Origin: Rhodospirillales bacterium | Lineage (GTDB): Bacteria; Pseudomonadota; Alphaproteobacteria; ATCC43930; CGMCC-115725 | NCBI GenBank assembly: GCA_027315365.1 | Contig: DAHUYF010000131.1 | Coordinates: forward strand, 1-64,000 | Reading direction: 5' to 3' | DNA: 64,000 nucleotides | Shown: positions 37,534 through 46,780 of the stretch, in pieces | How the letters are laid out: the number at the start of each line of letters is the position of its first letter | How positions within the stretch are numbered: the first letter of the stretch is position 1 | Position numbers and translations under genes: made by a program | The notes under the pieces: generated by a model | What the model was told of the DNA's origin: nothing | Seen by the model: the letters and a program-made list of their open reading frames with translations, nothing else | Databases searched by the model: none

Positions 37534-39027
37534 ATGGCGTTGCTGAGCCCGGAGGAACTCGCTCAGCTGCTGCCTGCCGAGGAGGCGTCCTTCCCGTCGC
37601 CGGTGCCGACCCAGATCGTGTCGAGCGACGAGTATTTCCCGCAGCCCCAGACGCGCGAGCAGAAGGAGGTCGAGGCGCGGCTCGTCGCCATGGCCGATCG
37701 GCTTGCCGCGCGGCAGGGGTTGACCCGCCGGCGCTTCTTTCAGACCGCTGCGGGCATGGCCGCGTCCTTCCTGGCGATGAATCAGGTCTATGGCGATCTG
37801 TTCGCCGCGAGCGAGGCCGAGGCGGCAACGCCGGATCTCGCCGAGGAGCGCGCCCGCGCGCTGGCCGCGCAATTCGTCATGGACACGCACACACATTTCC
37901 TGCGCGAGGATACCCGCCTCGCGGGCTTCGTCGCCATGCGCGAGGCGGTTGGCCGCGCCGGCTGGAACAAGGCGATCGGCGACCGGCCGCAGACCATCGA
38001 CGATCTCAAATACGCCAACTATGTCAAAGAGATCTTTCTCGACAGCGATACCAAGGTGGCGCTTCTCACCAATGCGCCGTCCGAACTGCCGGAGGATTGG
38101 TTCCTGACCCAGGACCAGGTCTTCGCCGCGCGCGCCAAGGTGAACGCCGCGTCGGGCACGCGGCGGATGCTGGCGCATTACACGCTGACCCCCGGCTTTC
38201 CCGGCTGGATGGAGGGGGTCGACAAGGCGATCGAGGTGTACAAGCCCGACAGCTGGAAGGGCTATACCATCGGCGACAACACGCACAAGAACCTGTCGCA
38301 TCATCCCTGGCGCCTGGACGACGAGAAGCTTGTCTATCCCGCCTATGAGAAGTTCGTGAAGGCGGGAATCAAGACGGTCTGCGTCCACAAGGGCCTGTTC
38401 GCGCCCTCGGTGGAAAAGCAGTTTCCGAACCTCGCGCGCTACGCCGATGTGAGCGATGTCGGCCGGGCGGCGAAAGACTGGCCCGAGATCAATTTCGTCA
38501 TCTACCATTCGGGATACCGTCATGTCGGCGGCAGCCCCGCCGTGGCGATGAAGGAATGGGAGGAGACCGGCCGCATCTCCTGGGTGAGCGACCTCGCCGA
38601 TATCCCGGCCAAATACGGCGTCCGCAACGTCTATGGCGACCTCGGCCAGCTCTTCGCCTTTTCCACCGTGGTGCATCCGCGGCTCTGCGCCGCGCTGATG
38701 GGCGTCCTGCTCCGCGGGCTCGGCACCGATCGCGTCATCTGGGGCACGGATGCGGTGTGGACCGGCTCGCCGCAATGGCAGATCGAGGGGCTGCGCCGGC
38801 TCGAGATCCCGCAGGACATGCAGAAGGCGCATGGATTCAAGCCGCTCGGCGCCGCCGACGGCCCGGTCAAGACGGCGATCTTCAGCGGCAATGCGGCGCG
38901 GCTCTACGGCTACGAGAAGCACGCGGCGCTGGCCGGCGACCGCTTCGCCCAACTCAAAGCCGACGACGAGCGCGCCGGCGCCGCGCGCAGCAACCTGCGC
39001 TACGGCTATGTCAGGAAACCGACATAA
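37534..39027 (+). CDS. amidohydrolase (PF04909-type) with internal twin-arginine signal
   Basis: The product is 497 aa. A polar N-terminal region of about 63 residues (with SSDEYFPQPQT) precedes LTRRRFFQTAAGMAASFLAMN, a Tat-like motif. An in-frame ATG at 37690 would give a normal 11-residue n-region. The metal site starts MDTHTHFL near 116, followed by H in YHSGYRH and D in WGTDAVW, as in amidohydrolase-2 enzymes. It follows the Tat hydrolase by 7 bp. Substrate unknown. Confidence 0.85.
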   Translation: MALLSPEELAQLLPAEEASFPSPVPTQIVSSDEYFPQPQTREQKEVEARLVAMADRLAARQGLTRRRFFQTAAGMAASFLAMNQVYGDLFAASEAEAATPDLAEERARALAAQFVMDTHTHFLREDTRLAGFVAMREAVGRAGWNKAIGDRPQTIDDLKYANYVKEIFLDSDTKVALLTNAPSELPEDWFLTQDQVFAARAKVNAASGTRRMLAHYTLTPGFPGWMEGVDKAIEVYKPDSWKGYTIGDNTHKNLSHHPWRLDDEKLVYPAYEKFVKAGIKTVCVHKGLFAPSVEKQFPNLARYADVSDVGRAAKDWPEINFVIYHSGYRHVGGSPAVAMKEWEETGRISWVSDLADIPAKYGVRNVYGDLGQLFAFSTVVHPRLCAALMGVLLRGLGTDRVIWGTDAVWTGSPQWQIEGLRRLEIPQDMQKAHGFKPLGAADGPVKTAIFSGNAARLYGYEKHAALAGDRFAQLKADDERAGAARSNLRYGYVRKPT

Positions 39028-39209
39028 GCGCCGTCGCCTGCAAGTTGCGCGCGCGCGGCGCGTTTCGACCGCGCGAGGGGTTGTCCGGCAGGTGATCGAT
39101 CGCTAAACAGGATGTCGTCGACGGTCGCGAAGAAAGGTCGCGCCGCCGGCATTGCCCGTCATGTCGTGGAAGCTTGCGCATGCTCCCACTCAGCGATCAG
39201 GGGGCCGCG

Positions 39210-39476
39210 ATGCTCGATCCCGACCAGCTCCGCCGCCAGGCCGAACGCTGCTTCCGTCTTGCCCGCGGGGTCAACGACCAGGATGCGGTGAAGATGCTCG
39301 AGGCGCTCGGCCGCGAGCTCGAGCAGCAGGCGTCCATGCTCGATGCCGCGCCCGGGGGCGATCCTTGGCCGTCCGCCCGGGGGCTGGCCTCGGCCACCTT
39401 CCTCGCTTATGGTGGCGGCAAGGCTGAAAATAGGCCGCCGCCCCTAGAGGCGCGGCGCCACCTTGGGAGGACGGCA
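39210..39476 (+). other. small helical ORF open in frame into the acyl-CoA synthetase gene
   Basis: From ATG 39210 (behind AGGGGG) the frame reads MLDPDQLRRQAERCFRLARG, then VNDQDAVKMLEALGREL and EQQASML. This resembles short helix-hairpin proteins found widely in Alphaproteobacteria, and a second one lies at 54760. No stop occurs before the synthetase ATG at 39477, so it may be an N-terminal extension of that enzyme or a decayed small gene that lost its stop. The stretch after codon 45 looks non-coding. Confidence 0.45.
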
Positions 39477-41168
39477 ATGGCGCATCTGTGGGAGAAATCC
39501 TATCCCCCGGGCATCAGCTGGGGCGACGCGCTGCCCGTCCCGGTGCCGGTCGAAAGCCTGCTCGAGACCGCGGCGCGGCAATGGCCGGACAAGACCGCGA
39601 TCGATTTCTACGACCGCAGGCTCGGCTATCGCGAACTCCACGACCTCGCCGCGCGCGCGGCCAAGGGCCTGCAGGATCTCGGCGTCGGCCCCGGCGTCAA
39701 TGTCGGGCTGCACCTGCCGAACACGCCGCATTACGCCGTCTGCTTCTTCGCCGTGCTGATGGCCGGCGGCCGCGTCGTCAATTTCAGCCCGCTGGCGGCG
39801 CCGCGCGAGCTCAGGCACCAGCTCGCCGACAGCGATGCCGAGATCATGATCACGCTCGGGTTGCCGGTGCTCTATCCCCAGATCGCCGCGCTTAAGGGCG
39901 CGTCGCGGCTGCGGGCGGTGGTGGTGTGCGCGATCGAGGATTTCCTGCCGGCGGCGGTGGCGCGCGCCGCCTTCGGCGCCGGCGCCGAGCGCGTCGCCGG
40001 GCCGGGGCGTGAGCTCGACTTCGCCGAGCTCGTCGCCGGCGCCGGCGACTATCGGCGCCATCCCCATGCCGCGCTCGAGGAAGAGGTGGCGGTGCTGCAA
40101 TACACCGGTGGCACCACCGGCGACCCCAAGGGCGCGATGCTGACGCACGCCAATTTCTGCGCCGTGGTCAACGCCCGGAACCGCTGGGTCGGCGCCGAGG
40201 CCGCGGACGCCCAGAAGGCGCTGGCGGTGCTGCCGCTGTTCCACATCTACGGCCTCTCCTTCATCCTGCTGCTGTCGATCGCCACCGGTGCCGAGATGGT
40301 GATGCATATCCGCTTCGACGCCGAGCGCGTGCTGCAGGACATCGCGCGCAAGAAGATCACGGTCTTCGCCGGCGTGCCGACGATGTACACGGCGCTGGTC
40401 AACCATCCGCGGATTCGCGAGTTCGATCTTTCTTCGTTGACGATCTGCGCCTCGGGCGGCGCGCCGCTGCCGGTCGAGGTGCTGAGCCGGTTCAAGGAGC
40501 TCACCGGCATCACGCCCTCGGAAGGCTATGGCCTCACCGAGACCGCGCCGCTGGGCACGATGCAGGCGACGAGCACCGGACCGCGTCCCGGCACGGTCGG
40601 CCTGCCGGCGCCGCACATCGTCATCGAAGTCGTCGATCTCGATACCGGCATGACGGTGCTGCCGCCCGGCGAGAAGGGCGAGATCTGCGTGTGCGGCCCG
40701 TCGGTGATGAAGGGCTATTGGAAGAAGCCCGACGTCACCGCGGAGGTGTTCCGCGGCGGCCGCTTCCACACCGGCGATATCGGCTTCATCGACGCCGACG
40801 GTTACGTCACCCTGATCGACCGCAAGAAGGACATGATCCTGTCCGGCGGCTTCAACGTCTTCCCGCGCAATATCGAGGAGGCGATCTACGAGCATCCGTC
40901 GGTAGCCGAGGTCACGGTGATCGGCGTGCCCGATGCCTATCGCGGACAGTCGGCGAAGGCCTTCATCATGCTTAAGCCCGGCGCCGCGGAATTCAGCCTC
41001 GATCAGCTCAAGACGTTCCTCGCCGACAAGCTAGCCAAATACGAGATGCCGACCGAGATCGAGTTCCGCGCCAGCCTGCCCAAGACTCCGGTGGGCAAGT
41101 TGTCGAAGAAGGAACTCGTCGCCGAGGAGTTGGCCAAGCGCGAGAAGGCAGCCGCGCCCGGCGGTTGA
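39477..41168 (+). CDS. long-chain acyl-CoA synthetase (FadD-like, AMP-forming)
   Basis: The product is 563 aa from ATG 39477, which has a GGGAGGACGGCA leader. The AMP-binding motif is YTGGTTGDPKGAMLTH, followed by EGYGLTE, the GRFHTGDIGFID hinge, DRKKDMILSGGFNVFPRNIE and the catalytic Lys in PKTPVGKLSKKEL. It activates fatty acids to acyl-CoA through acyl-AMP. The frame is open upstream to 39174, with a possible small ORF fused in front. Chain length cannot be read from sequence. Confidence 0.94.
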   Translation: MAHLWEKSYPPGISWGDALPVPVPVESLLETAARQWPDKTAIDFYDRRLGYRELHDLAARAAKGLQDLGVGPGVNVGLHLPNTPHYAVCFFAVLMAGGRVVNFSPLAAPRELRHQLADSDAEIMITLGLPVLYPQIAALKGASRLRAVVVCAIEDFLPAAVARAAFGAGAERVAGPGRELDFAELVAGAGDYRRHPHAALEEEVAVLQYTGGTTGDPKGAMLTHANFCAVVNARNRWVGAEAADAQKALAVLPLFHIYGLSFILLLSIATGAEMVMHIRFDAERVLQDIARKKITVFAGVPTMYTALVNHPRIREFDLSSLTICASGGAPLPVEVLSRFKELTGITPSEGYGLTETAPLGTMQATSTGPRPGTVGLPAPHIVIEVVDLDTGMTVLPPGEKGEICVCGPSVMKGYWKKPDVTAEVFRGGRFHTGDIGFIDADGYVTLIDRKKDMILSGGFNVFPRNIEEAIYEHPSVAEVTVIGVPDAYRGQSAKAFIMLKPGAAEFSLDQLKTFLADKLAKYEMPTEIEFRASLPKTPVGKLSKKELVAEELAKREKAAAPGG

Positions 41169-41175
41169 GCGCGGA

Positions 41176-41694
41176 TCAATCCGCCGCGCCATCCTCGCGC
41201 GCCTCGGCGCCGAGCGCCGCGATCTCGGCGCGCAGCTCCCGCGCCGATGGCGGCACCGCGTCGCCGAAGCCGGAGAGCAGGTAGTCCTCGGGCACGCGCG
41301 CGCCATCCGCTTCGGCTTCGGCGAGGCGGCCGAGCCGGGCGCGGCAATGCCCGCGCAGCAGCGGAATCAGCGGCCAGTAATGGCCGTCGTCGAGCTTCTC
41401 GGCGCGGTCGAGATCGGCGGCGGCGGCGGTGAAATCGCCGAGCCGCAGATGATCCTCGGCGCGCGCCATGTAGGCACCGGGCAGGTGCGGGCAGAGCGAG
41501 ACCACCTTGTCGCGGTCGGCGAGCGCCAACCTGGCCTCGCCCATCAGCACGCGCACCACGGCGCGCAGGTGATAGCCGTGCGGATGGTCGCGATGCTCGG
41601 CCACGAACTCGCCGCAGAGCCGAAGCGCCTCGGCGAAGCGCCCGGCTTCGCACAGCGGGCCGACACTATCCAAATCCTGCTGCGACAGCGGCAC
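41176..41694 (-). CDS. TPR-containing protein
   Basis: The product is 172 aa. Three helical repeats are visible (LCEAGRFAEALRLCGEFV, YHLRAVVRVLMGEARLAL, YMARAEDHLRLGDFTAAA), followed by a less regular C-terminal helix. There is no signal peptide. It lies 12 bp downstream of the PAS-domain gene and is probably co-transcribed. It converges with the acyl-CoA synthetase gene, 7 bp away. Function unknown. Confidence 0.8.
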   Translation of the reverse strand: MPLSQQDLDSVGPLCEAGRFAEALRLCGEFVAEHRDHPHGYHLRAVVRVLMGEARLALADRDKVVSLCPHLPGAYMARAEDHLRLGDFTAAAADLDRAEKLDDGHYWPLIPLLRGHCRARLGRLAEAEADGARVPEDYLLSGFGDAVPPSARELRAEIAALGAEAREDGAAD

Positions 41695-41706
41695 GGGTGC
41701 TTCCCC

Positions 41707-42297
41707 TCACTCCAACAGGTCGACGTAGCTGGCGCCGAGGTCGATCTGCGCCTGACGCCCGATTCCGGCCGCGCCGGGCCGGGTGAATTCGAAGATGAGC
41801 GCGCCCAGGATCTGGCTCACCTCGACATCGTCCTCCGAGAGCGGCAACGGCACGCGATTGGCGCAGAGGTCGATGTTTGTGGTGGTGACGTAGCGACTGC
41901 GCGCGAAGGCCGGCCGCCGCGAGGCGCAGACGGCGCGGTAACAGGCATGGACGAAGCCGTCGCGGGCTTCGGTGACCAGTTCGTCGACGAATTTCCCGGT
42001 GAATTTCGCGCCGAACGCCTCGACGATGGCGGTGCCGACCAGTCGGTAGCGGAAGCTGCTGCCGCCGCTCACCACCTCCGTGATCTGCAGATACGGCAGC
42101 ACCGGGCGCAGCTCGGTCGGATCGATGTCGCGCCGCCGCGGCATGGTGCGGTCGCCGCGTACCGTCTCCCAATAGTCGAGGGCCGTGCGCAGCGCCCGGT
42201 CGGCGCGGAAGTCATAGCGAGCGGCGGTCGACGTCGCGCCTTGAAGCGGCATGGTCCCGCCCGATCCTTTGCCTGGTAAGTCAGACGGTGCGATCAT
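41707..42297 (-). CDS. PAS-domain protein (PAS_5 type)
   Basis: The product is 196 aa from ATG 42297. An internal ATG at 42252 is also plausible. The pattern LDYWETVRGDRTMPRRRDIDP, LRPVLPYLQI, FRYRLVGTAIVEAFG and FTGKFVDEL is that of the PAS_5 family abundant in Rhodospirillales and Hyphomicrobiales. No output domain is attached, so it is a stand-alone sensor or scaffold. It is followed by the TPR gene in what looks like a two-gene unit. Confidence 0.8.
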   Translation of the reverse strand: MIAPSDLPGKGSGGTMPLQGATSTAARYDFRADRALRTALDYWETVRGDRTMPRRRDIDPTELRPVLPYLQITEVVSGGSSFRYRLVGTAIVEAFGAKFTGKFVDELVTEARDGFVHACYRAVCASRRPAFARSRYVTTTNIDLCANRVPLPLSEDDVEVSQILGALIFEFTRPGAAGIGRQAQIDLGASYVDLLE

Positions 42298-42387
42298 GTC
42301 TTTCGCCGGCGGCGGGCGGCGCCTGTCACGCGGGCTGTGAGAGTGGCGGCCGCCGGTTGATTTTTCCTTAAGTGCCGGGGCTGCCGG

Positions 42388-43752
42388 TCACTTGCCTTTG
42401 ATCGCATCGAGGGCCGCGGCTACCGCCTGGTGCTGGTCGCTATCGGGCGGCAACAGCGCCAGCAGCCGCTTCCAATAGAGGCTCGCTTGGGCGAAATTAC
42501 GCTGCTGCGTCGCGGCCAGGCCGAGATACCACAGTGCCGCCGGCTGCTTCGGATCGAGCTGGTCGACGCGCTGCAGCAGCCGCACTGCCCGCTCGGGCAG
42601 CGGCGTCTCGATCTTCCGGTCGGGCAGCAGCGCCTCGGCCGCGGCGAGCAGGATGGTCGCATCCTGCGGCTTCAGCTTGGCCGCGTGCTCGAAAGCGTCG
42701 GCGGCCTTGTCGCGCTCGCCCAGCACACCATAGGCGCGGCCGAGGCGCAGCCAGCCTTCGACATCGCCGGGATTGGCCTGCAGTTCGCCGGCCAGCCGTT
42801 CGACCATGCCGCGGATCATCTGCTGGCGAGCTTCGGGCGTCATCCCGGCGGCGTCCGCCATCTGTGCCGCGCTCGGCCCCGAAGCCGGGGGTGCCAGGGC
42901 CGGCGCCGCGATTCCGGCCTCGCGCGCGCTTTCCACGATCCGCGCCTGCAGCTCGGCGCGCAGCGGCGAGTCCGCCGGCTGCTCCGCCGCGAGCCTCTGC
43001 CAGGCGGTGATCGCCGCCGTCGCATGGCCGGCCTGCGCCTCGCCCAGCGCAAGGTAATAGCGCGCCTCGGCATTGCCGGGGTCCTTGGCGATCGCCGTGT
43101 CGAGGGCGCGCTGCGCATCGGGCGTGACGATGCCGTCCGCCGCCATCACCAGCATCTCGCCATAGCTCGCGGCCACGTCCGGGCGATCCTGCGTCAGCCG
43201 CAGCGCCTGTTGATAGGCCGCGTCGCTCTTCTGCCACAGGCCCAGCGCCGCGTCGCTGCGCGCCAGCAGCAGCCATTCATCGGCGTTGCCGGGATCGGAT
43301 TTGAGCCGCTGCTCCAACGCGGCGACGGTCTTCGCGAGATCGCCGTGGTCGCCTTCCGCCCTCCGCGCCCGTTCTTGCTCGCGCGCGGCGTAAGGCTGGT
43401 CGGGCACGCCGGGCGCGCCCAGGCCGAGATAGATCAGTGCCGCCGCCGCCGGCAGCGTCAGCGCCAGCATCAGCGCGAGAACCGGGCTGCCGACACCGCG
43501 GTCGGGCGGGGGCGTGTCCGGCGCATCGGCAGCGAGCAGCCGGCGCTCGATCTCCAGCCGCGCGGCCGCGGCCTCGCGGGCATCGATCAGCCCGCGCGCC
43601 GCGTCGCGCTCGAGCTCGCTCAGCTGGTCGCGGTAGACGGCGCGGTCGAAGACCGCGCGCTCGACTGCCGGGCGCGCCGCCTTCATCAGCGGTAGCACCA
43701 CCGTTGCCACCACCACCAGGCACATGAGCGCCAGCGCGGCTGCCAGCAGCAT
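42388..43752 (-). CDS. ccmI: cytochrome c maturation protein CcmI
   Basis: The product is 454 aa. Two N-terminal membrane helices (about residues 2-23 and 93-113) flank a cytoplasmic loop with DRAVYRDQLSELERDAARGLI, the CcmI1 domain. The periplasmic part has TPR units (ADEWLLLARSDAALGLWQKS, ARYYLALGEAQAGHATAA, GWLRLGRAYGVLGERDKA) that hold apocytochrome c for heme ligation. The ATG overlaps the ccmH stop (TGATG). It is the last gene of the operon. Confidence 0.93.
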   Translation of the reverse strand: MLLAAALALMCLVVVATVVLPLMKAARPAVERAVFDRAVYRDQLSELERDAARGLIDAREAAAARLEIERRLLAADAPDTPPPDRGVGSPVLALMLALTLPAAAALIYLGLGAPGVPDQPYAAREQERARRAEGDHGDLAKTVAALEQRLKSDPGNADEWLLLARSDAALGLWQKSDAAYQQALRLTQDRPDVAASYGEMLVMAADGIVTPDAQRALDTAIAKDPGNAEARYYLALGEAQAGHATAAITAWQRLAAEQPADSPLRAELQARIVESAREAGIAAPALAPPASGPSAAQMADAAGMTPEARQQMIRGMVERLAGELQANPGDVEGWLRLGRAYGVLGERDKAADAFEHAAKLKPQDATILLAAAEALLPDRKIETPLPERAVRLLQRVDQLDPKQPAALWYLGLAATQQRNFAQASLYWKRLLALLPPDSDQHQAVAAALDAIKGK

Positions 43753-44213
43753 CACGTTCCCTCGTCGAGGAGTCGCGCCAGGCGCCGTCGTTCCTCGGCA
43801 CTGAGCGGCGCCGGCGGCGCGGACGTGTCGCGGCGCCGCAGCCGCAGCGCGATGGCGATCGCCGCCAGCGCCAGCAGCGCCGGCGGCCCGAACCACAGTG
43901 CATAGGTGGCGGGCTCGACCGGCGGCTTCAACAGCACGAACTGGCCGTAACGCGCGACGATATAGGCGATCGCCTGCCGGTCGCTGTCGCCGGCCTTGAG
44001 CCGCTCGCGCAGCAGCACGCGCAAATCATGCGCGAGATCGGCGCCGCTGTCGTCGATCGACTCATTCTGGCAGACGAGGCAGCGCAGCTCCTTGCCGATG
44101 GCGCGCGCGCGCGCTTCGAGCGCGGGATCGGCGAGCCGCTCGCCGGGTTCGACCGCCCGAGCGATGCCCCCGGCCAGCAGCAGGAGCAGCACCGCTGCCG
44201 CCAAGCGCCTCAT
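43752..44213 (-). CDS. ccmH: cytochrome c maturation protein CcmH
   Basis: The product is 153 aa. A signal peptide is followed by the thiol-redox motif LRCLVCQ (C45, C48) of the CcmH/CycL family, which reduces the apocytochrome CxxCH thiols in the periplasm. A C-terminal membrane helix (about 105-127) anchors it. Its ATG overlaps the ccmG stop by ATGA, and its stop overlaps ccmI. Confidence 0.96.
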   Translation of the reverse strand: MRRLAAAVLLLLLAGGIARAVEPGERLADPALEARARAIGKELRCLVCQNESIDDSGADLAHDLRVLLRERLKAGDSDRQAIAYIVARYGQFVLLKPPVEPATYALWFGPPALLALAAIAIALRLRRRDTSAPPAPLSAEERRRLARLLDEGT

Positions 44214-44746
44214 GACGCGCCCAGCGCCTTCACGCGCGGCAACAGCTCCCGCTCCAGCGTCTCGGCGGTGAGCGGCCCGACATAGCGGAAGCGGATGTGC
44301 CCGGCCTGGTCGATGATGTAGGTCTCGGGTACGCCGTAGACGCCGAAATCGATGCCGGTGCGGCCGCTCTCGTCGACACCGATGCGGCGATAGGGATCGC
44401 CGAGCTGAGCGAGATAGCGCTGGGCGTCCGCCGGCTTGTCCTTGTAGGCGATGCCATAGAGCGGCACATGCTCCTGCTCGGCCAGCCGCAGCAGCAGCGG
44501 CTCCTCGGCGCGGCACGGCACGCACCACGAGGCAAAGAAATTCACCACCGCCACCTGACCCTTGAGTGACGCGAGGCTCAGTCCCGGCGTACCGTCCAAC
44601 CCGGCGAGCGCGAAATCGGGCGCCGGCTTGTCGATGAGCGCCGACGGCAGCAGCGACGGGTCGCGCCCGGGACGCAGCGCCACCGCGAAATACCCGGCCA
44701 GCACCAGGAAGAGCGCGACCGGGAGCAGATAGAGCGCGCGCTTCAT
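44210..44746 (-). CDS. ccmG: thiol:disulfide interchange protein CcmG/DsbE
   Basis: The product is 178 aa from ATG 44746. A GTG at 44773 would add nine residues. The N-terminal anchor is LYLLPVALFLVLAGYFAVAL, followed by the thioredoxin-like domain with FFASWCVPCRAEEP (CxxC) and the GVYGVPETYIID cis-Pro loop. It passes reducing power to CcmH/apocytochrome in the periplasm. The gap to ccmF is 54 bp, the longest inside the operon. Confidence 0.95.
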   Translation of the reverse strand: MKRALYLLPVALFLVLAGYFAVALRPGRDPSLLPSALIDKPAPDFALAGLDGTPGLSLASLKGQVAVVNFFASWCVPCRAEEPLLLRLAEQEHVPLYGIAYKDKPADAQRYLAQLGDPYRRIGVDESGRTGIDFGVYGVPETYIIDQAGHIRFRYVGPLTAETLERELLPRVKALGAS

Positions 44747-44800
44747 GATGCGAAGGCGCGTCCGCTGCACCACGGCAGACGATCGTCGCCGTTCATGCCG

Positions 44801-46780
44801 TCACTCCGCCGGCCGCGCGCCGCGCGGCGCCCGGGCGCGGGCGGCGACGCCGATGCGCCAGCGGCGATCGCTGAGGCTGACGAGCCCGCCCGCTGCCATG
44901 GCCACCGCGCCGATCCAGATCCACGGCACCAGCGGCTTCCAGTAGGCGCGCACCGTCCAGCCGCCCTTGCCGTCGCTGTCGCCCAGCGCGACGTAGAGAT
45001 CGGCGAGCAGGTTGGTGTGGATCGCGGTCATCGCCGTCGCCATCTGCTGCAGCGGGAAGAAGCGCTTTTCGGGATGCATGACGGTGACGGTCTCGCCGCC
45101 CCGGGTCACGGTGATGCTGGCGCGATCGGCGGTGAAGTCGGCGCCCGGGAGCTTGGTCATGCCGTCGAGATGCAGCACGTAGCCGGCGATGGCGAGCGTG
45201 CCGCCCGGCGCCACCACCTCGATGCGCTCCTGCTGCCAGGCCGAGGCGGCGATGCCGGCAACCGTGATCGCGAGGCCCATATGCGCGAGCGTCATGCCGT
45301 GCGCCGCCCGCGGCAGGCTCCGCGCGCGCCGCCAGCTCTCCCGCCAGGGCGCCCGCAGCAGCCGGATGCGCTCGGCCCATTCCACGGCTGCGGCCAGCAG
45401 CACCCAGGCGGCAAGGCCCAATCCCAGCACCGCCAGCACCGGGCCGCCGCCGGTGACGTAGAAGCCGATCAGCACCGCCGCCACCGTGCCCGCCAGCGCC
45501 AGCCACAACCGCTGCAGCGCCGCGGCGAGATCGCCGCGCTTCCAGGCCAGCAGCGGTCCGATCGCAACCGCGATCAGTACCGGCACCATCAGCGGCACGA
45601 AGGTGCGGTTGAAGAACGGGAAACCCACTGACAGCTTGGGGCCGCCCACGGCGTCGGAGAACAGCGGGTAGAGCGTCCCGAGGAACACCGTGGCGCAGCC
45701 GGTGCACAGCAGCAGGTTGTTGAGCACGAGCGCGCCTTCACGCGAGATCGGCGCGAAGATGCCGCCGGATTTGAGCCGCGGCGCCCGCGCCGCATAGAGC
45801 GCCAGCGAGCCGCCGATCGCCACCAGCAGCAGCAGCAGGATGAAGGTGCCGCGCGCGGGATCGACGGCGAAGGCATGCACCGAGGTCAGCACGCCCGAGC
45901 GCACCAGGAATGTCCCCACCAGCGACAGCGAGAAGGTGACGATGGCGAGCAGGATGGTCCAGCTCTTGAGTGCGTCGCGCTTCTCGACCACGATCGCCGA
46001 ATGCAGCAGCGCCGTGCCGACCAGCCAGGGCATGAAGGACGCGTTCTCCACCGGGTCCCAGAACCACCAGCCGCCCCAGCCCAGCGTGTAATAGGCCCAC
46101 CAGCTGCCCATGGCGATGCCGACGGTGAGCGCGCACCAGGCCGCGAGCGTCCAGGGTCGTACCCAGCGCGCCCAGGCGGCGTCGACGCGGCCTTCGATCA
46201 GCGCCGCGACGGCGAAGGAGAAGGCGACGGAGAAGCCGACATACCCCAGATAGAGGAAGGGCGGGTGGAAGGCGAGGCCGGGATCCTGCAGCACGGGGTT
46301 GAGGCCGCGCCCGTCGAGCGGCGCCGGTACCAGGCGATGGAACGGGTCGGAGGTCAACAGGATGAAGAGCAGGAAGCCGGTGCCGATCATGCCCTGCACG
46401 GCCAGCACGCGCGCGCGCAGCGTCGGTGGCAGATTGTCGCCGAACCAGGCCACCGCGGCGCCGAACAGCGACAGGATGAAGACCCAGAGCATCATCGAGC
46501 CTTCATGATTGCCCCAGACGCCGGTGATCTTGTAGAGCAGCGGCTTGGTCGAGTGGCTGTTCTCGGCCACGTTGGCGACCGAGAAATCCGAGGTGACATA
46601 GGCATTGATCAGCGCCGCGAAGGCGAGGCTCACCAGCACGAACTGCGCCACCGCCGTGCTCTGCCCCAGCGTCATCCAGCCGGCCTTGCGCCGCGCCGCG
46701 CCGAGCAGCGGCACGCTCGCCTGCACCATCGCCAGCAGCAGCGCCAGGATCAGCGCGAAATGGCCGAGTTCGACGATCAT
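44801..46780 (-). CDS. ccmF: heme lyase subunit CcmF
   Basis: The product is 659 aa, the usual length, with about 15 membrane helices. The tryptophan-rich WWD-type motif is WGGWWFWDPVENASFMPWL. Conserved heme-ligand histidines occur nearby, for instance in AFHPPFLYLGYVG. CcmF takes heme from CcmE and attaches it to apocytochrome c with CcmH and CcmI. The ATG overlaps the ccmE stop by ATGA. Confidence 0.97.
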   Translation of the reverse strand: MIVELGHFALILALLLAMVQASVPLLGAARRKAGWMTLGQSTAVAQFVLVSLAFAALINAYVTSDFSVANVAENSHSTKPLLYKITGVWGNHEGSMMLWVFILSLFGAAVAWFGDNLPPTLRARVLAVQGMIGTGFLLFILLTSDPFHRLVPAPLDGRGLNPVLQDPGLAFHPPFLYLGYVGFSVAFSFAVAALIEGRVDAAWARWVRPWTLAAWCALTVGIAMGSWWAYYTLGWGGWWFWDPVENASFMPWLVGTALLHSAIVVEKRDALKSWTILLAIVTFSLSLVGTFLVRSGVLTSVHAFAVDPARGTFILLLLLVAIGGSLALYAARAPRLKSGGIFAPISREGALVLNNLLLCTGCATVFLGTLYPLFSDAVGGPKLSVGFPFFNRTFVPLMVPVLIAVAIGPLLAWKRGDLAAALQRLWLALAGTVAAVLIGFYVTGGGPVLAVLGLGLAAWVLLAAAVEWAERIRLLRAPWRESWRRARSLPRAAHGMTLAHMGLAITVAGIAASAWQQERIEVVAPGGTLAIAGYVLHLDGMTKLPGADFTADRASITVTRGGETVTVMHPEKRFFPLQQMATAMTAIHTNLLADLYVALGDSDGKGGWTVRAYWKPLVPWIWIGAVAMAAGGLVSLSDRRWRIGVAARARAPRGARPAE

